Position numbers and translations under genes: made by a program
The notes under the pieces: model-generated
Told to the model about the DNA's origin: nothing
Database searches by the model: none
What the model saw: the letters and a program-made list of their open reading frames with translations, nothing else
Origin: an uncultured Sutterella sp.
GTDB lineage: Bacteria > Pseudomonadota > Gammaproteobacteria > Burkholderiales > Burkholderiaceae_F
Direction of reading: 5' to 3'
Assembly (NCBI GenBank): GCA_900545335.1
Contig: UQYP01000010.1
Coordinates: forward strand, 23,875-87,874
DNA length: 64,000 nucleotides
Shown: one piece after another, positions 42,426 through 50,445 of the stretch
Numbering within the stretch: the first letter of the stretch is position 1
How the letters are laid out: each line of letters starts with the position of its first letter

Positions 42426-44780
42426 TTAGTATCCTAACACCAATCCGATCAGTCGGACAATTAAAGCCACAATCCAGGCAATAACGCATTGGAAAATGGC
42501 AACACCCAAGGCCCAGCGGCCGCCCAGTTCCCTTTTAATGGTGGCAATGGAGGCTACGCACGGGGTGTAGAGCAGGCAAAAGACGAGTAGAGCCAAAGCC
42601 GTAAGGGTACTTAATGCAGCCGTTAAAGCTTCAGTGGAACCGAAAAGAACGGAGAGGCTGCTCACCACACTTTCTTTAGCCATAAAGCCGCCGATCAAGG
42701 CTGTGGTAATACGCCAGTCGTCAAACCCTAAGGGAGCAAAAATCGGAGAGACCCAGCCAGAAATGACAGCAAGGATACTCATCTGAGAGTCTTCAACGGG
42801 ATTGAGCTGAAAGTCAAAAGTCTGCAGGAACCAAATGACAATGGTCGCCACAAAAATGACGGTAAAGGCACGCTGCAAAAAGTCTTTGGCTTTATCCCAA
42901 AGTAAAAGCATCACATTTTTAGCGCCGGGCATGCGGTAATTGGGTAATTCCATCACAAAGGGCACTGCTTCGCCCTTAAAAACGGTGTTTTTCATGAGGT
43001 AGCCCAAAAGCACGGCAACCACAATGCCCAACAGATAAAGTCCGATCATAATGAGCGCACCTTCGCCCGGGAAAAAGGCTGCGACAAAGAACGCATAAAT
43101 GGGCAGTTTTGCCGAGCAGCTCATAAAGGGGGTGAGCAAAATGGTCATCTTGCGGTCGCGCTCTGAGGGCAGGGTGCGGCTTGCCATGACGCCCGGTACC
43201 GTGCAGCCGAAACCGATTAACATCGGAACGATACTGCGGCCTGAAAGCCCGATGCGTCTTAAAAGCGTATCCATCACAAAGGCAACGCGCGCCATGTAGC
43301 CGCTGTCTTCCAAAAAGGAAAGGAAGAAAAAGAGTACGACAATGGTGGGCAGGAAACTTAAGACGCTGCCTACGCCATTAAAGATGGCATCGATGATGAG
43401 CGAGTGAATGGAGGCGTTTACTTCAAGCGCTGTTAACGTTTGATCGGTCCAGTCGGTTGCAAGACCAATTAACCAGTCCAAACCGTCGTTTAACCACACA
43501 CCGATTACATTGAAGGTAAGCCAAAAGACAAGAGCCATGATGGCAATAAAGGCGGGGATCGCTGTAAAGCGTCCCGTTAATACCTCATCGATCTGAAGAC
43601 TTCTGATGTGCTCACGGCTCACGCGGGGCTTAACCACCGTTTGAGCACATACCTTGTCAATGAAGGCAAAGCGCATATCGGCAATGGCGCTTGCGTGATC
43701 AAGCCCTCGTTCGGCTTCAAGCTGCTTGATGATGTGGGCAATCGTGCGCTTTTCATTTACATCCAGCTCGAGCTGATCCATGATGAGCGTGTCGCCTTCG
43801 GCAATTTTGCTTGCGGCAAAGCGAAGCGGAATTTTCGCTTTTTGCGCATGGTCTTCAATGATGTGCATGATGCTGTGAAGACACCGGTGCACAGCACCTC
43901 CGTGGTCATTGGCATCGCAGAAGTCCTGCACGGCAGGAGGTTCTTGGAATTTCGCAACGTGCAGAGCATGATCGATCAATTCCTCGATCCCTTCACCGCG
44001 GCTGGCAGAAATCGGTACGACCGGCATCCCCAGAAGCGCTTCCATTTCGTTCACACGAACTGAACCTCCGTTTGCCTTCACTTCATCCATCATATTGAGC
44101 GCGAGCACCATAGGGCGGCCCAATTCCATGAGCTGCATCGTAAGGTAGAGGTTTCTCTCAATATTGGTGGCATCAACAATATTGATGATCGCTTTGGGAT
44201 TTTCTTTCAGAATGAATTCCCGCGAGACAATTTCTTCATTGGTGTAGGGAGAAAGTGAATAGATGCCGGGTAAGTCCGTGACCAATGTGTCGTCGTGACC
44301 GATAATGGAGCCGTCTTTTCGATCAACCGTCACCCCGGGGAAGTTGCCGACGTGTTGGTTTGAGCCTGTCAATCGGTTAAAAAGTGTTGTTTTGCCGCAG
44401 TTTTGATTGCCTGCCAATGCAAAGGTGATCAGTTCACCTTCGGGCAGCGGATGCTCGTGATCTTTTGCGTGATATTTGCCGCCTTCGCCATAGCCCGGGT
44501 GGGAGATTTCTTCGACTTCAGGCTTTGGGGTTGATACCGGTTCCGATTCACGAATATCGGTGATCGTAATGGCCTGAGCTTCTGCGACACGAAGTGTCAG
44601 TTCATAACTTCTGATACGCACTTCAATGGGGTCACCCATCGGGGCGCGTTTGACCATGGTGACGATGGCCTGGGGAATGAGCCCCATATCAAGAAAGTGT
44701 TGACGAAGGGCGCCGCTTGCGCCAACCGATTCAACGGTTGCACTGCGGCCGATCGGCAGATCATTTAAAGTAACGGGCAT
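42426..44780 (-). CDS. feoB: FeoA-FeoB fusion, ferrous iron transporter
   Basis: 784 residues from ATG 44780. Residues 1-77 form a FeoA SH3-like domain (LNDLPIGRSATVESVGASGALRQHFLDMGLIPQ); a linker follows; the FeoB G-domain begins at about 118 with G1 GNQNCGKT (124-131), G2/G3 FPGVTVDRKDG and DLPGIYSLSPY, G4 NMMD. The membrane core contains two Gate motifs (GVGSVLSFLPTIVVLFFFLSFLEDSGYMAR and the second half). Imports Fe2+ across the inner membrane under anaerobic conditions. Fusion of FeoA in front of FeoB is known in several lineages. Confidence 0.95.
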   Translation of the reverse strand: MPVTLNDLPIGRSATVESVGASGALRQHFLDMGLIPQAIVTMVKRAPMGDPIEVRIRSYELTLRVAEAQAITITDIRESEPVSTPKPEVEEISHPGYGEGGKYHAKDHEHPLPEGELITFALAGNQNCGKTTLFNRLTGSNQHVGNFPGVTVDRKDGSIIGHDDTLVTDLPGIYSLSPYTNEEIVSREFILKENPKAIINIVDATNIERNLYLTMQLMELGRPMVLALNMMDEVKANGGSVRVNEMEALLGMPVVPISASRGEGIEELIDHALHVAKFQEPPAVQDFCDANDHGGAVHRCLHSIMHIIEDHAQKAKIPLRFAASKIAEGDTLIMDQLELDVNEKRTIAHIIKQLEAERGLDHASAIADMRFAFIDKVCAQTVVKPRVSREHIRSLQIDEVLTGRFTAIPAFIAIMALVFWLTFNVIGVWLNDGLDWLIGLATDWTDQTLTALEVNASIHSLIIDAIFNGVGSVLSFLPTIVVLFFFLSFLEDSGYMARVAFVMDTLLRRIGLSGRSIVPMLIGFGCTVPGVMASRTLPSERDRKMTILLTPFMSCSAKLPIYAFFVAAFFPGEGALIMIGLYLLGIVVAVLLGYLMKNTVFKGEAVPFVMELPNYRMPGAKNVMLLLWDKAKDFLQRAFTVIFVATIVIWFLQTFDFQLNPVEDSQMSILAVISGWVSPIFAPLGFDDWRITTALIGGFMAKESVVSSLSVLFGSTEALTAALSTLTALALLVFCLLYTPCVASIATIKRELGGRWALGVAIFQCVIAWIVALIVRLIGLVLGY

Positions 44781-45018
44781 CTTTTTCAATTCTTTCTTTT
44801 AATTCACACGGTTAGGTGTGTTTCCTGCAAGGCGAGAATTCTAAATCACAATTGAGCTTTTCGTATTTAAAAGAGAAAAAATTTTGGAAATGTCGACGAA
44901 ATAATGGAATTAGAAAACAAATAAGTTTTTGTTTTTATTAGGTAAAACGGCTGATTTGTCGCCAAAAATCCTCTCTTAAAATTTAAGGAAAGGTTTTAAA
45001 AACAAAGGAAGCGACAAA

Positions 45019-46182
45019 ATGCTGGAACTCAATCGCCGAAATCTATTTAAACTGTCAGCAACATTGGCAGGAACGTTTATGGCAGGACAAACTTTGAGCT
45101 CAACTGCAATGGCAGCTGAAGCTGAGATCATACCGGGTGAAAAAACACCGCTCTTATTAAATTTCAACGAAAACTCTCTCGGGATGTCAGAGTCTGCTAA
45201 AAAAGCGGTCATTGAAAGCTTGGGCGGCGCTTTTCGTTATCCGGATGCGGCAAGAGCTGCTTTAATCGAAGTGATTGCCAAGAAATTTGCTCTCAAAAGT
45301 TCTCAGGTGGTTTTAGGCAACGGCTCTTCTGAAGTGATCCAAGCAGCGGTAGAAGCCTTTAGTCACACGGCTCAAAAAGCAGGGCAGGCCGTGCAATTGA
45401 TTGTGCCCGATCCTACCTTTAATTATGCTGAGCTTTATGCATCAGCCATCGGTATCCCTGTCGTTAAAGTGCCGTTAATAAAAGGCTCTTTGGCTCTCGA
45501 TTTGGCTCAAATGCAATCTAAGGCCAAAGCATTTAAAGGACTGTCAATTGTCTACATCTGCAATCCCAATAATCCCACCGCTACGATTGCCGACTCCAAG
45601 AAGCTTAACGATTGGTTTAATCAAAAAAATACGCCCACGGTTTTCATCGTGGACGAAGCCTATGCGGAATTTGTGACGGATAAAAGCTTTAAGAGCGCTG
45701 TTCAAAATGTGAAAGCCGGCAGCAACCATATTGTTGTGACGCGCACCTTTTCTAAAATTTATGCGATGGCCGGACTTCGTGTCGGTTATGGATTAACGGA
45801 CGAGAAAACAGCCAAGTTACTCAACGATTTCGTGTCAATCGATAATACCAATACGGCAGGAGCCGCAGCCGCACTTGCCAGTCTTAATGACGAACTCTTT
45901 TTTGAAAAAAGTCTTCAAAGTACGAACCTTTCCCGCAAAATCGTCACCGATGCTTTGGATGAGTTGGGTCTGAAGTATTTGCCGTCTGAGGCAAACTTCA
46001 TTTTCCATGAAATTAAAGGCGATCATCAGACCTACAAAGACCGTATGGCTCAGGCGCATGTTTTTGTCGGCCGCGAATTTGCCCCTGCCGTGGGCTACAA
46101 CCGTCTGACGCTCGGTACGCCTGAAGAAATGCGTGCCTTTGTGAAAGTCTTAAAGACTTTCAGACAAAAAGGCTGGATTTAA
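45019..46182 (+). CDS. Tat-exported PLP-dependent aminotransferase, HisC-like
   Basis: 387 residues. Residues 1-33 form a twin-arginine signal (NRRNLFKLSATLAG, then a hydrophobic stretch and AMAAEAE cleavage site). The mature part is a fold-type I aminotransferase of the HisC class: LNFNENSLGMS, YICNPNNPTATI, FIVDEAYAEF, and the PLP lysine K246 in TRTFSKIYAMAGLRVGYG. HisC enzymes are cytoplasmic; a periplasmic copy must be exported folded with PLP, which is what Tat does. Strong AAAGGAAG ribosome site. Substrate unknown, so I would not call it hisC. Confidence 0.85.
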   Translation: MLELNRRNLFKLSATLAGTFMAGQTLSSTAMAAEAEIIPGEKTPLLLNFNENSLGMSESAKKAVIESLGGAFRYPDAARAALIEVIAKKFALKSSQVVLGNGSSEVIQAAVEAFSHTAQKAGQAVQLIVPDPTFNYAELYASAIGIPVVKVPLIKGSLALDLAQMQSKAKAFKGLSIVYICNPNNPTATIADSKKLNDWFNQKNTPTVFIVDEAYAEFVTDKSFKSAVQNVKAGSNHIVVTRTFSKIYAMAGLRVGYGLTDEKTAKLLNDFVSIDNTNTAGAAAALASLNDELFFEKSLQSTNLSRKIVTDALDELGLKYLPSEANFIFHEIKGDHQTYKDRMAQAHVFVGREFAPAVGYNRLTLGTPEEMRAFVKVLKTFRQKGWI

Positions 46183-46194
46183 GACTAAAGAAAA

Positions 46195-46229
46195 AAACGG
46201 TTGACTCCGACATTGGGCGCCAACCGTTT
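46195..46229. terminator. Bidirectional terminator after the Tat aminotransferase
   Basis: Stem AAACGGTTG / CAACCGTTT with 17-base loop, A-run before and T-run after, between convergent genes. Confidence 0.85.
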
Positions 46230-46242
46230 TTTTAAACGAAAG

Positions 46243-47136
46243 TTAATGAGGCAGGCGTTTAATTAAAACGGAGGTATCTTCGCGTCCGTCGCCTTTGGCC
46301 TGAAGTTCACCGTAGAACTGATCAATGAGAGCAACGGTGGGAAGGCTTGAGCCGTTTTTCTTGGCTTCTGCGAGGCACAGTCCCAGGTCTTTTCTCATCC
46401 AGTCAATCGCAAACCCGAAATTAAATCGACCGTCAATCATAGTGCCGCCGCGGTTATCCATTTGCCAGCTTTGAGCGGCACCCTTGCCGATCACTTCCAA
46501 CACAAGCTTCATGTCTAAGCCCGCGTTTAAGCCGAAAGCGATTGATTCAGACAAAGACTGCACGATGCCTGCAATACAAATCTGATTGCACATCTTGGCA
46601 AGCTGCCCACAGCCCACTTCTCCGATGCGAGTCACTGCTTGGGCAAAAGCCATCACAGTCGGGCGTGCCTTTTCAAAGGTTTCGGGATCTGCGCCGCACA
46701 TGACAGTCAACACACCGTTTACGGCACCGGCTTCACCTCCCGAGACAGGAGCGTCCATAAAGTCCAGTTCCATTTCTTTGGCTTTCTGGTGAAGTTCTCT
46801 GGCAACTTGAGCGCTATCGGTCGTGCAGTCAATAAGCACTGCGCCTTTTTTCATGCCGGCAAAGGCACCGTCTCTGCCCAGCACCACGCTTCTGAGATCA
46901 TCGTCGTTGCCGACACAGGTAAAGACGTAGTCAGCGTCCTGGGCAGCTTCTCGAGGTGTCGCTGCAATAAGCCCCGTGTACTCAGAAGCCCATTTTTTAG
47001 CTTTTGAGGTGGTGCGGTTATAGACCGTTACACGGTGACCGGCCTTGGCGAGGTGCCCAGCCATCGGGTAGCCCATTGTGCCCAGGCCGATAAAGGCAAC
47101 GGTCTTAGGCTCACACTTTTCATACACTTTTGCCAT
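46243..47136 (-). CDS. 3-hydroxyisobutyrate / tartronate-semialdehyde reductase-like dehydrogenase
   Basis: 297 residues of the beta-hydroxyacid dehydrogenase family. Rossmann start VAFIGLGTMGYPMAGHLAKAGHRVTVYNRTT, substrate motif DAPVSGGEAGAVNGVLTVMCGAD, catalytic Lys in GCGQLAKMCNQI. Enzymes of this group reduce tartronate semialdehyde (GarR/GlxR) or oxidise 3-hydroxyisobutyrate or related acids with NAD(P). Follows the tandem racemase on the same strand by 64 bases, so may act with it on a small chiral acid. Substrate open. Confidence 0.88.
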   Translation of the reverse strand: MAKVYEKCEPKTVAFIGLGTMGYPMAGHLAKAGHRVTVYNRTTSKAKKWASEYTGLIAATPREAAQDADYVFTCVGNDDDLRSVVLGRDGAFAGMKKGAVLIDCTTDSAQVARELHQKAKEMELDFMDAPVSGGEAGAVNGVLTVMCGADPETFEKARPTVMAFAQAVTRIGEVGCGQLAKMCNQICIAGIVQSLSESIAFGLNAGLDMKLVLEVIGKGAAQSWQMDNRGGTMIDGRFNFGFAIDWMRKDLGLCLAEAKKNGSSLPTVALIDQFYGELQAKGDGREDTSVLIKRLPH

Positions 47137-47200
47137 GATAGAAATCCTTAAGCGAAAAGCGCCTGAGTCAGACTCAAGCGCTTTCTGTTATCGTGGAGGA

Positions 47201-48622
47201 TTAACGAACACCGCGTTCCTTAATGGTAGCTTCTGCAAGCTTGACGCATTTTCTTGCAAGCGTTGCCGTCGGGTCGACGATTGCGACCTTCTTACCGGCC
47301 ACTTCAAAGTCATCGGTTTCGTGGAAGATCAGAGGCAACTCCGTGCAGCCTAAAATGAGCACATTGCAGTCATAGGTCTTCACGAGGTACTCGGCACCGC
47401 GGTAGAGATCATCGTAGCACTCGCCCGTGGTGAAACCGGCCTTGGCGCCCTTGGGACCGTAGATGGCTTTCATGACGCTTTGCTGATGATCCTCATCGGG
47501 CGTATACATCTTCATGCCCATCTTTTCGGCTTTCTTGCCGTAGATGCCTGTCGCAATAGTGCCGCTAGTAGCCATCAGACCCACTCGGGCATCGTCGCCA
47601 AACTTCGCCTTAATTTCATCGAGCATGGTTTGCTGCATATCGATGAAGGGGACGCTCAAGTGGCGAAGCATACGCGGCAGGAACGCGTGAGCCGTATTGC
47701 ACGGGATGATGATGTAATCGCACCCGTCGCGCTCGAGGCGCTTGGCGCAGTTATACATGGCAATTGTCGGATCCTGTCCGCCGTTTAAAAGGCAGGCGGT
47801 ACGGTCATCAATTTGCGGATTTTGTTCAATGACCACTTTAAAGTGTTCCTGGTCATTTTTGGCGGGCGTGGCCTTCACGATCTTGTCGTAGAGGTCAACG
47901 GTTGCAGCCGGTCCCAGGCCGCCGATCAGACCCAATTTGAAGGGCTTCGGCAGTTTTTCCGTGGAGTGAGAGAGGGCAGCCTTTGCGTACACTTCAAAAA
48001 CGTTCATCACGGGTAAGCCCAGTTTTTGCAGCGCCGGGGTATTTAAAGCAAACTGCGTGCAGTTGGGGATAATCACTTCGGCGCCCTTTTCCATCAGGAG
48101 GCGGCAGATGTCAGCGAGCTCAGTGACGGCGTCATCTGACGGACCTTCAGAACGAATCTTTTCGCGCAGCACGTCAAGCAGTTTTTGATCTTCTTCAGAG
48201 GCAAAAATCATCTTCATTTGCTTGGAGAGATCGCAGGCGCCTGATGCGCAGCCGCGGGCGTTGGCAGCATCAAGAATGCCCATGACGGGAACTTTCTCAC
48301 CCATCTGACTCATTAAAGCTTCTTTCATATCCAGAATCGGCGTTTGGATTTCACGCTGGATTTCATGGATATACGAGCCGCACTTAAAATCAGGCACGAG
48401 GATTAAATCGACGCCCATTTCAGCCAGAAGCTCTGCTTCATTGAAAATAAAGATCTTTCTGTCACTTACGGCAAAGACAGGATCGGGGTCAATCTTGAAG
48501 TTGTCCTCGGTCATGACGATGCTTAAATCATCGTCGCCCAAAGACAGCAGCTCAGTTTTTACTTCCATTGCAGCGCGGCGATTCAAACCCGCCACAATGC
48601 CGATTGATTTCTTTTGGCTCAT
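47201..48622 (-). CDS. Two-domain aspartate/glutamate racemase-superfamily protein
   Basis: 473 residues, about twice the usual 230. The C-terminal half (from about residue 228, KLGLIGGLGPAATVDLYDKI) is a complete racemase with both cysteines: IIPCNTAHAF and ILGCTELPLI. The N-terminal half (IGIVAGLNRRAAMEVKTELL...) has the same fold pattern but only the second Cys-like site, IIPNCTQFAL, without a clear first one, so it is probably inactive or regulatory. Cofactor-free racemases switch Asp, Glu or related acids between L and D. Followed by a reductase gene. Confidence 0.82.
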   Translation of the reverse strand: MSQKKSIGIVAGLNRRAAMEVKTELLSLGDDDLSIVMTEDNFKIDPDPVFAVSDRKIFIFNEAELLAEMGVDLILVPDFKCGSYIHEIQREIQTPILDMKEALMSQMGEKVPVMGILDAANARGCASGACDLSKQMKMIFASEEDQKLLDVLREKIRSEGPSDDAVTELADICRLLMEKGAEVIIPNCTQFALNTPALQKLGLPVMNVFEVYAKAALSHSTEKLPKPFKLGLIGGLGPAATVDLYDKIVKATPAKNDQEHFKVVIEQNPQIDDRTACLLNGGQDPTIAMYNCAKRLERDGCDYIIIPCNTAHAFLPRMLRHLSVPFIDMQQTMLDEIKAKFGDDARVGLMATSGTIATGIYGKKAEKMGMKMYTPDEDHQQSVMKAIYGPKGAKAGFTTGECYDDLYRGAEYLVKTYDCNVLILGCTELPLIFHETDDFEVAGKKVAIVDPTATLARKCVKLAEATIKERGVR

Positions 48623-48771
48623 CGATCGTACCTCTCAAACACAAAATAAAATGGACAAGCGCACACACCGAACCGCTCACAGGCTCGATTGTGTTCGCTC
48701 CGCTAATTAGAGTGTAATACAATCCCAAGAGTTCAATCGGATTAATTTTTGAAAATTCTCTTGGGCAATTC

Positions 48772-49839
48772 ATGGCAGCACAAAAAGAAAAAATACTGGT
48801 GACGGGCGGGGCGGGTTTTATCGGCTCGCACTTTGTTGATACGGCATTGGCCTGCGGCTACTCGGTTCTGACAGTTGATAAACTCGACTATTGCGGCAGT
48901 TTGCTCAATCTTGAAGCGGCTCAAAAGAAAAAGTCTCATAAATTTCTGCAGGCCGATGTTGCTGACAGCGCCGCCATGCAGGAAGCGTTTAAAAGTTTTA
49001 AACCGCATGCCGTGGTGCATCTGGCGGCGCAAACACACGTGGACCGCTCTATTGATAATCCTCAAACCTTTATCGACAACAATGTGACTGCAACGCAGCG
49101 CCTCTTAGAAGTAAGCCGCGAGTATTGGAAGGGCTTAAGAGGCGAGAAAAAGGAACGCTTTCGCTTTATTTATGTTTCAACCGATGAAGTGTACGGATCA
49201 TTGGGACTTCAAGATCCTCCTTTTACGATTGAGAGTCCCTATCGGCCGACAAGCCCCTATGCTGCGAGTAAAGCCGCTGGCGAAATGATTGCTTTGAGTT
49301 ACTGGAAAACGTTCGGTTTTCCGGTGATTGTCGAGCATGCCTGCAACAATTACGGTCCGAGGCAATTTCCCGAAAAGCTCATTCCTTTGATGATTGACCG
49401 GGCAAGAAGCGGTATGACGCTGCCCGTTTACGGAACCGGGCAAAATGTCCGCGAGTGGATGTACGTGACCGATCACGCTGCTGCACTTGTTGCCATTTTG
49501 CAAAAAGGGACTGCCGGTCAAATCTATAACATCGGCACAGGTGAAGAAGTGCCGAACATCAAGCTCATTCGTGCATTGTGTACGCTTATGGATACGGCTT
49601 GCCCCGGACTTTTGCCTTTTGAAGAAGCGATTACTTTGGTTGATGACCGCCCGGGGCATGATTTCCGATACGCGATGGATAGCGCAGACAGTCTCAAAGC
49701 TTTGGGTTTTGCTCCTCGTGTGCGCTTAATTGAAGGACTGCATAAGACGCTTCAGTGGTATTTGGATAACGACAAGTGGCTTGAGAGTGTCAAAGAAGGT
49801 GCCTACTCTCAGTGGGTGAAGCGCTACGGGAAAAGATAA
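48772..49839 (+). CDS. rfbB: dTDP-glucose 4,6-dehydratase
   Basis: 355 residues, extended SDR. NAD motif VTGGAGFIGSHFV, then VSTDEVYGSLG, and the Tyr-x3-Lys pair in SPYAASKAAGEM. Converts dTDP-glucose to dTDP-4-keto-6-deoxyglucose on the way to dTDP-rhamnose or other deoxysugars of LPS/EPS. Stop overlaps the rfbC start (TAATG). rfbA and rfbD are not in the window. Confidence 0.95.
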   Translation: MAAQKEKILVTGGAGFIGSHFVDTALACGYSVLTVDKLDYCGSLLNLEAAQKKKSHKFLQADVADSAAMQEAFKSFKPHAVVHLAAQTHVDRSIDNPQTFIDNNVTATQRLLEVSREYWKGLRGEKKERFRFIYVSTDEVYGSLGLQDPPFTIESPYRPTSPYAASKAAGEMIALSYWKTFGFPVIVEHACNNYGPRQFPEKLIPLMIDRARSGMTLPVYGTGQNVREWMYVTDHAAALVAILQKGTAGQIYNIGTGEEVPNIKLIRALCTLMDTACPGLLPFEEAITLVDDRPGHDFRYAMDSADSLKALGFAPRVRLIEGLHKTLQWYLDNDKWLESVKEGAYSQWVKRYGKR

Positions 49840-50384
49840 TGAAAATCGAAAAGACTGACTTTGAGGGAATTTTGAAAATTTTCCCCGATGTGCATCGGGA
49901 CAATAGGGGGCTCTTTGCAGAACTTTGGCAAGTCGCCCGCTATGAAGATTTGTGGCCGGAGTTAACTTTTGTGCAGGATAACTTTTCTGTCTCTAAAAAA
50001 GGCACGTTAAGAGGACTGCATTTTCAAAAGCGTCACCCGCAGGGCAAATTAATCACGGTGCTTTCGGGTGAAATTTTTGATGTCGCGCTCGATTTAAGAA
50101 AAGAGTCCCAAACTTTCGGGCGAGTCTACAGTACCCGCCTTTGTTCAGAGGATTTATGTCAGCTTTATATTCCTGAGGGCTTTGCCCACGGCTTTTTGAC
50201 GCTATCGGATACGGCTCGCGTCTTTTATCGATGCACCGATTTTTATCATCCGGAAGATGAGGGCGCGATTTTGTTTAACGATGCGAATTTAGGTATTCGT
50301 TGGCCCGAGGTGGGTGAAATTACCGTTTCAGATAAAGACCGTCGTGCAATGAGCTTTTTTGAGTGGCGCAAAAGCGCTCTCTGA
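49839..50384 (+). CDS. rfbC: dTDP-4-dehydrorhamnose 3,5-epimerase
   Basis: 181 residues from ATG 49839, which overlaps the rfbB stop. Cupin fold with FVQDNFSVSKKGTLRGLHFQ and the active His in GLHFQ; YIPEGFAHGFLTLSDTARVFYRCTDFY follows. Second specific step of dTDP-rhamnose synthesis after RfbB. Standard length. Confidence 0.95.
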   Translation: MKIEKTDFEGILKIFPDVHRDNRGLFAELWQVARYEDLWPELTFVQDNFSVSKKGTLRGLHFQKRHPQGKLITVLSGEIFDVALDLRKESQTFGRVYSTRLCSEDLCQLYIPEGFAHGFLTLSDTARVFYRCTDFYHPEDEGAILFNDANLGIRWPEVGEITVSDKDRRAMSFFEWRKSAL

Positions 50385-50445
50385 AAAAATCTTCCTCTTT
50401 TTGGCACAATAGTGGCTTTTCTTTTGAAAGTAGCAAATAAGAAAA

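Noticed and set aside
43608..44063. 151-codon plus-strand frame over feoAB
   Set aside because: Antisense to the FeoB G-domain region, no own signals.
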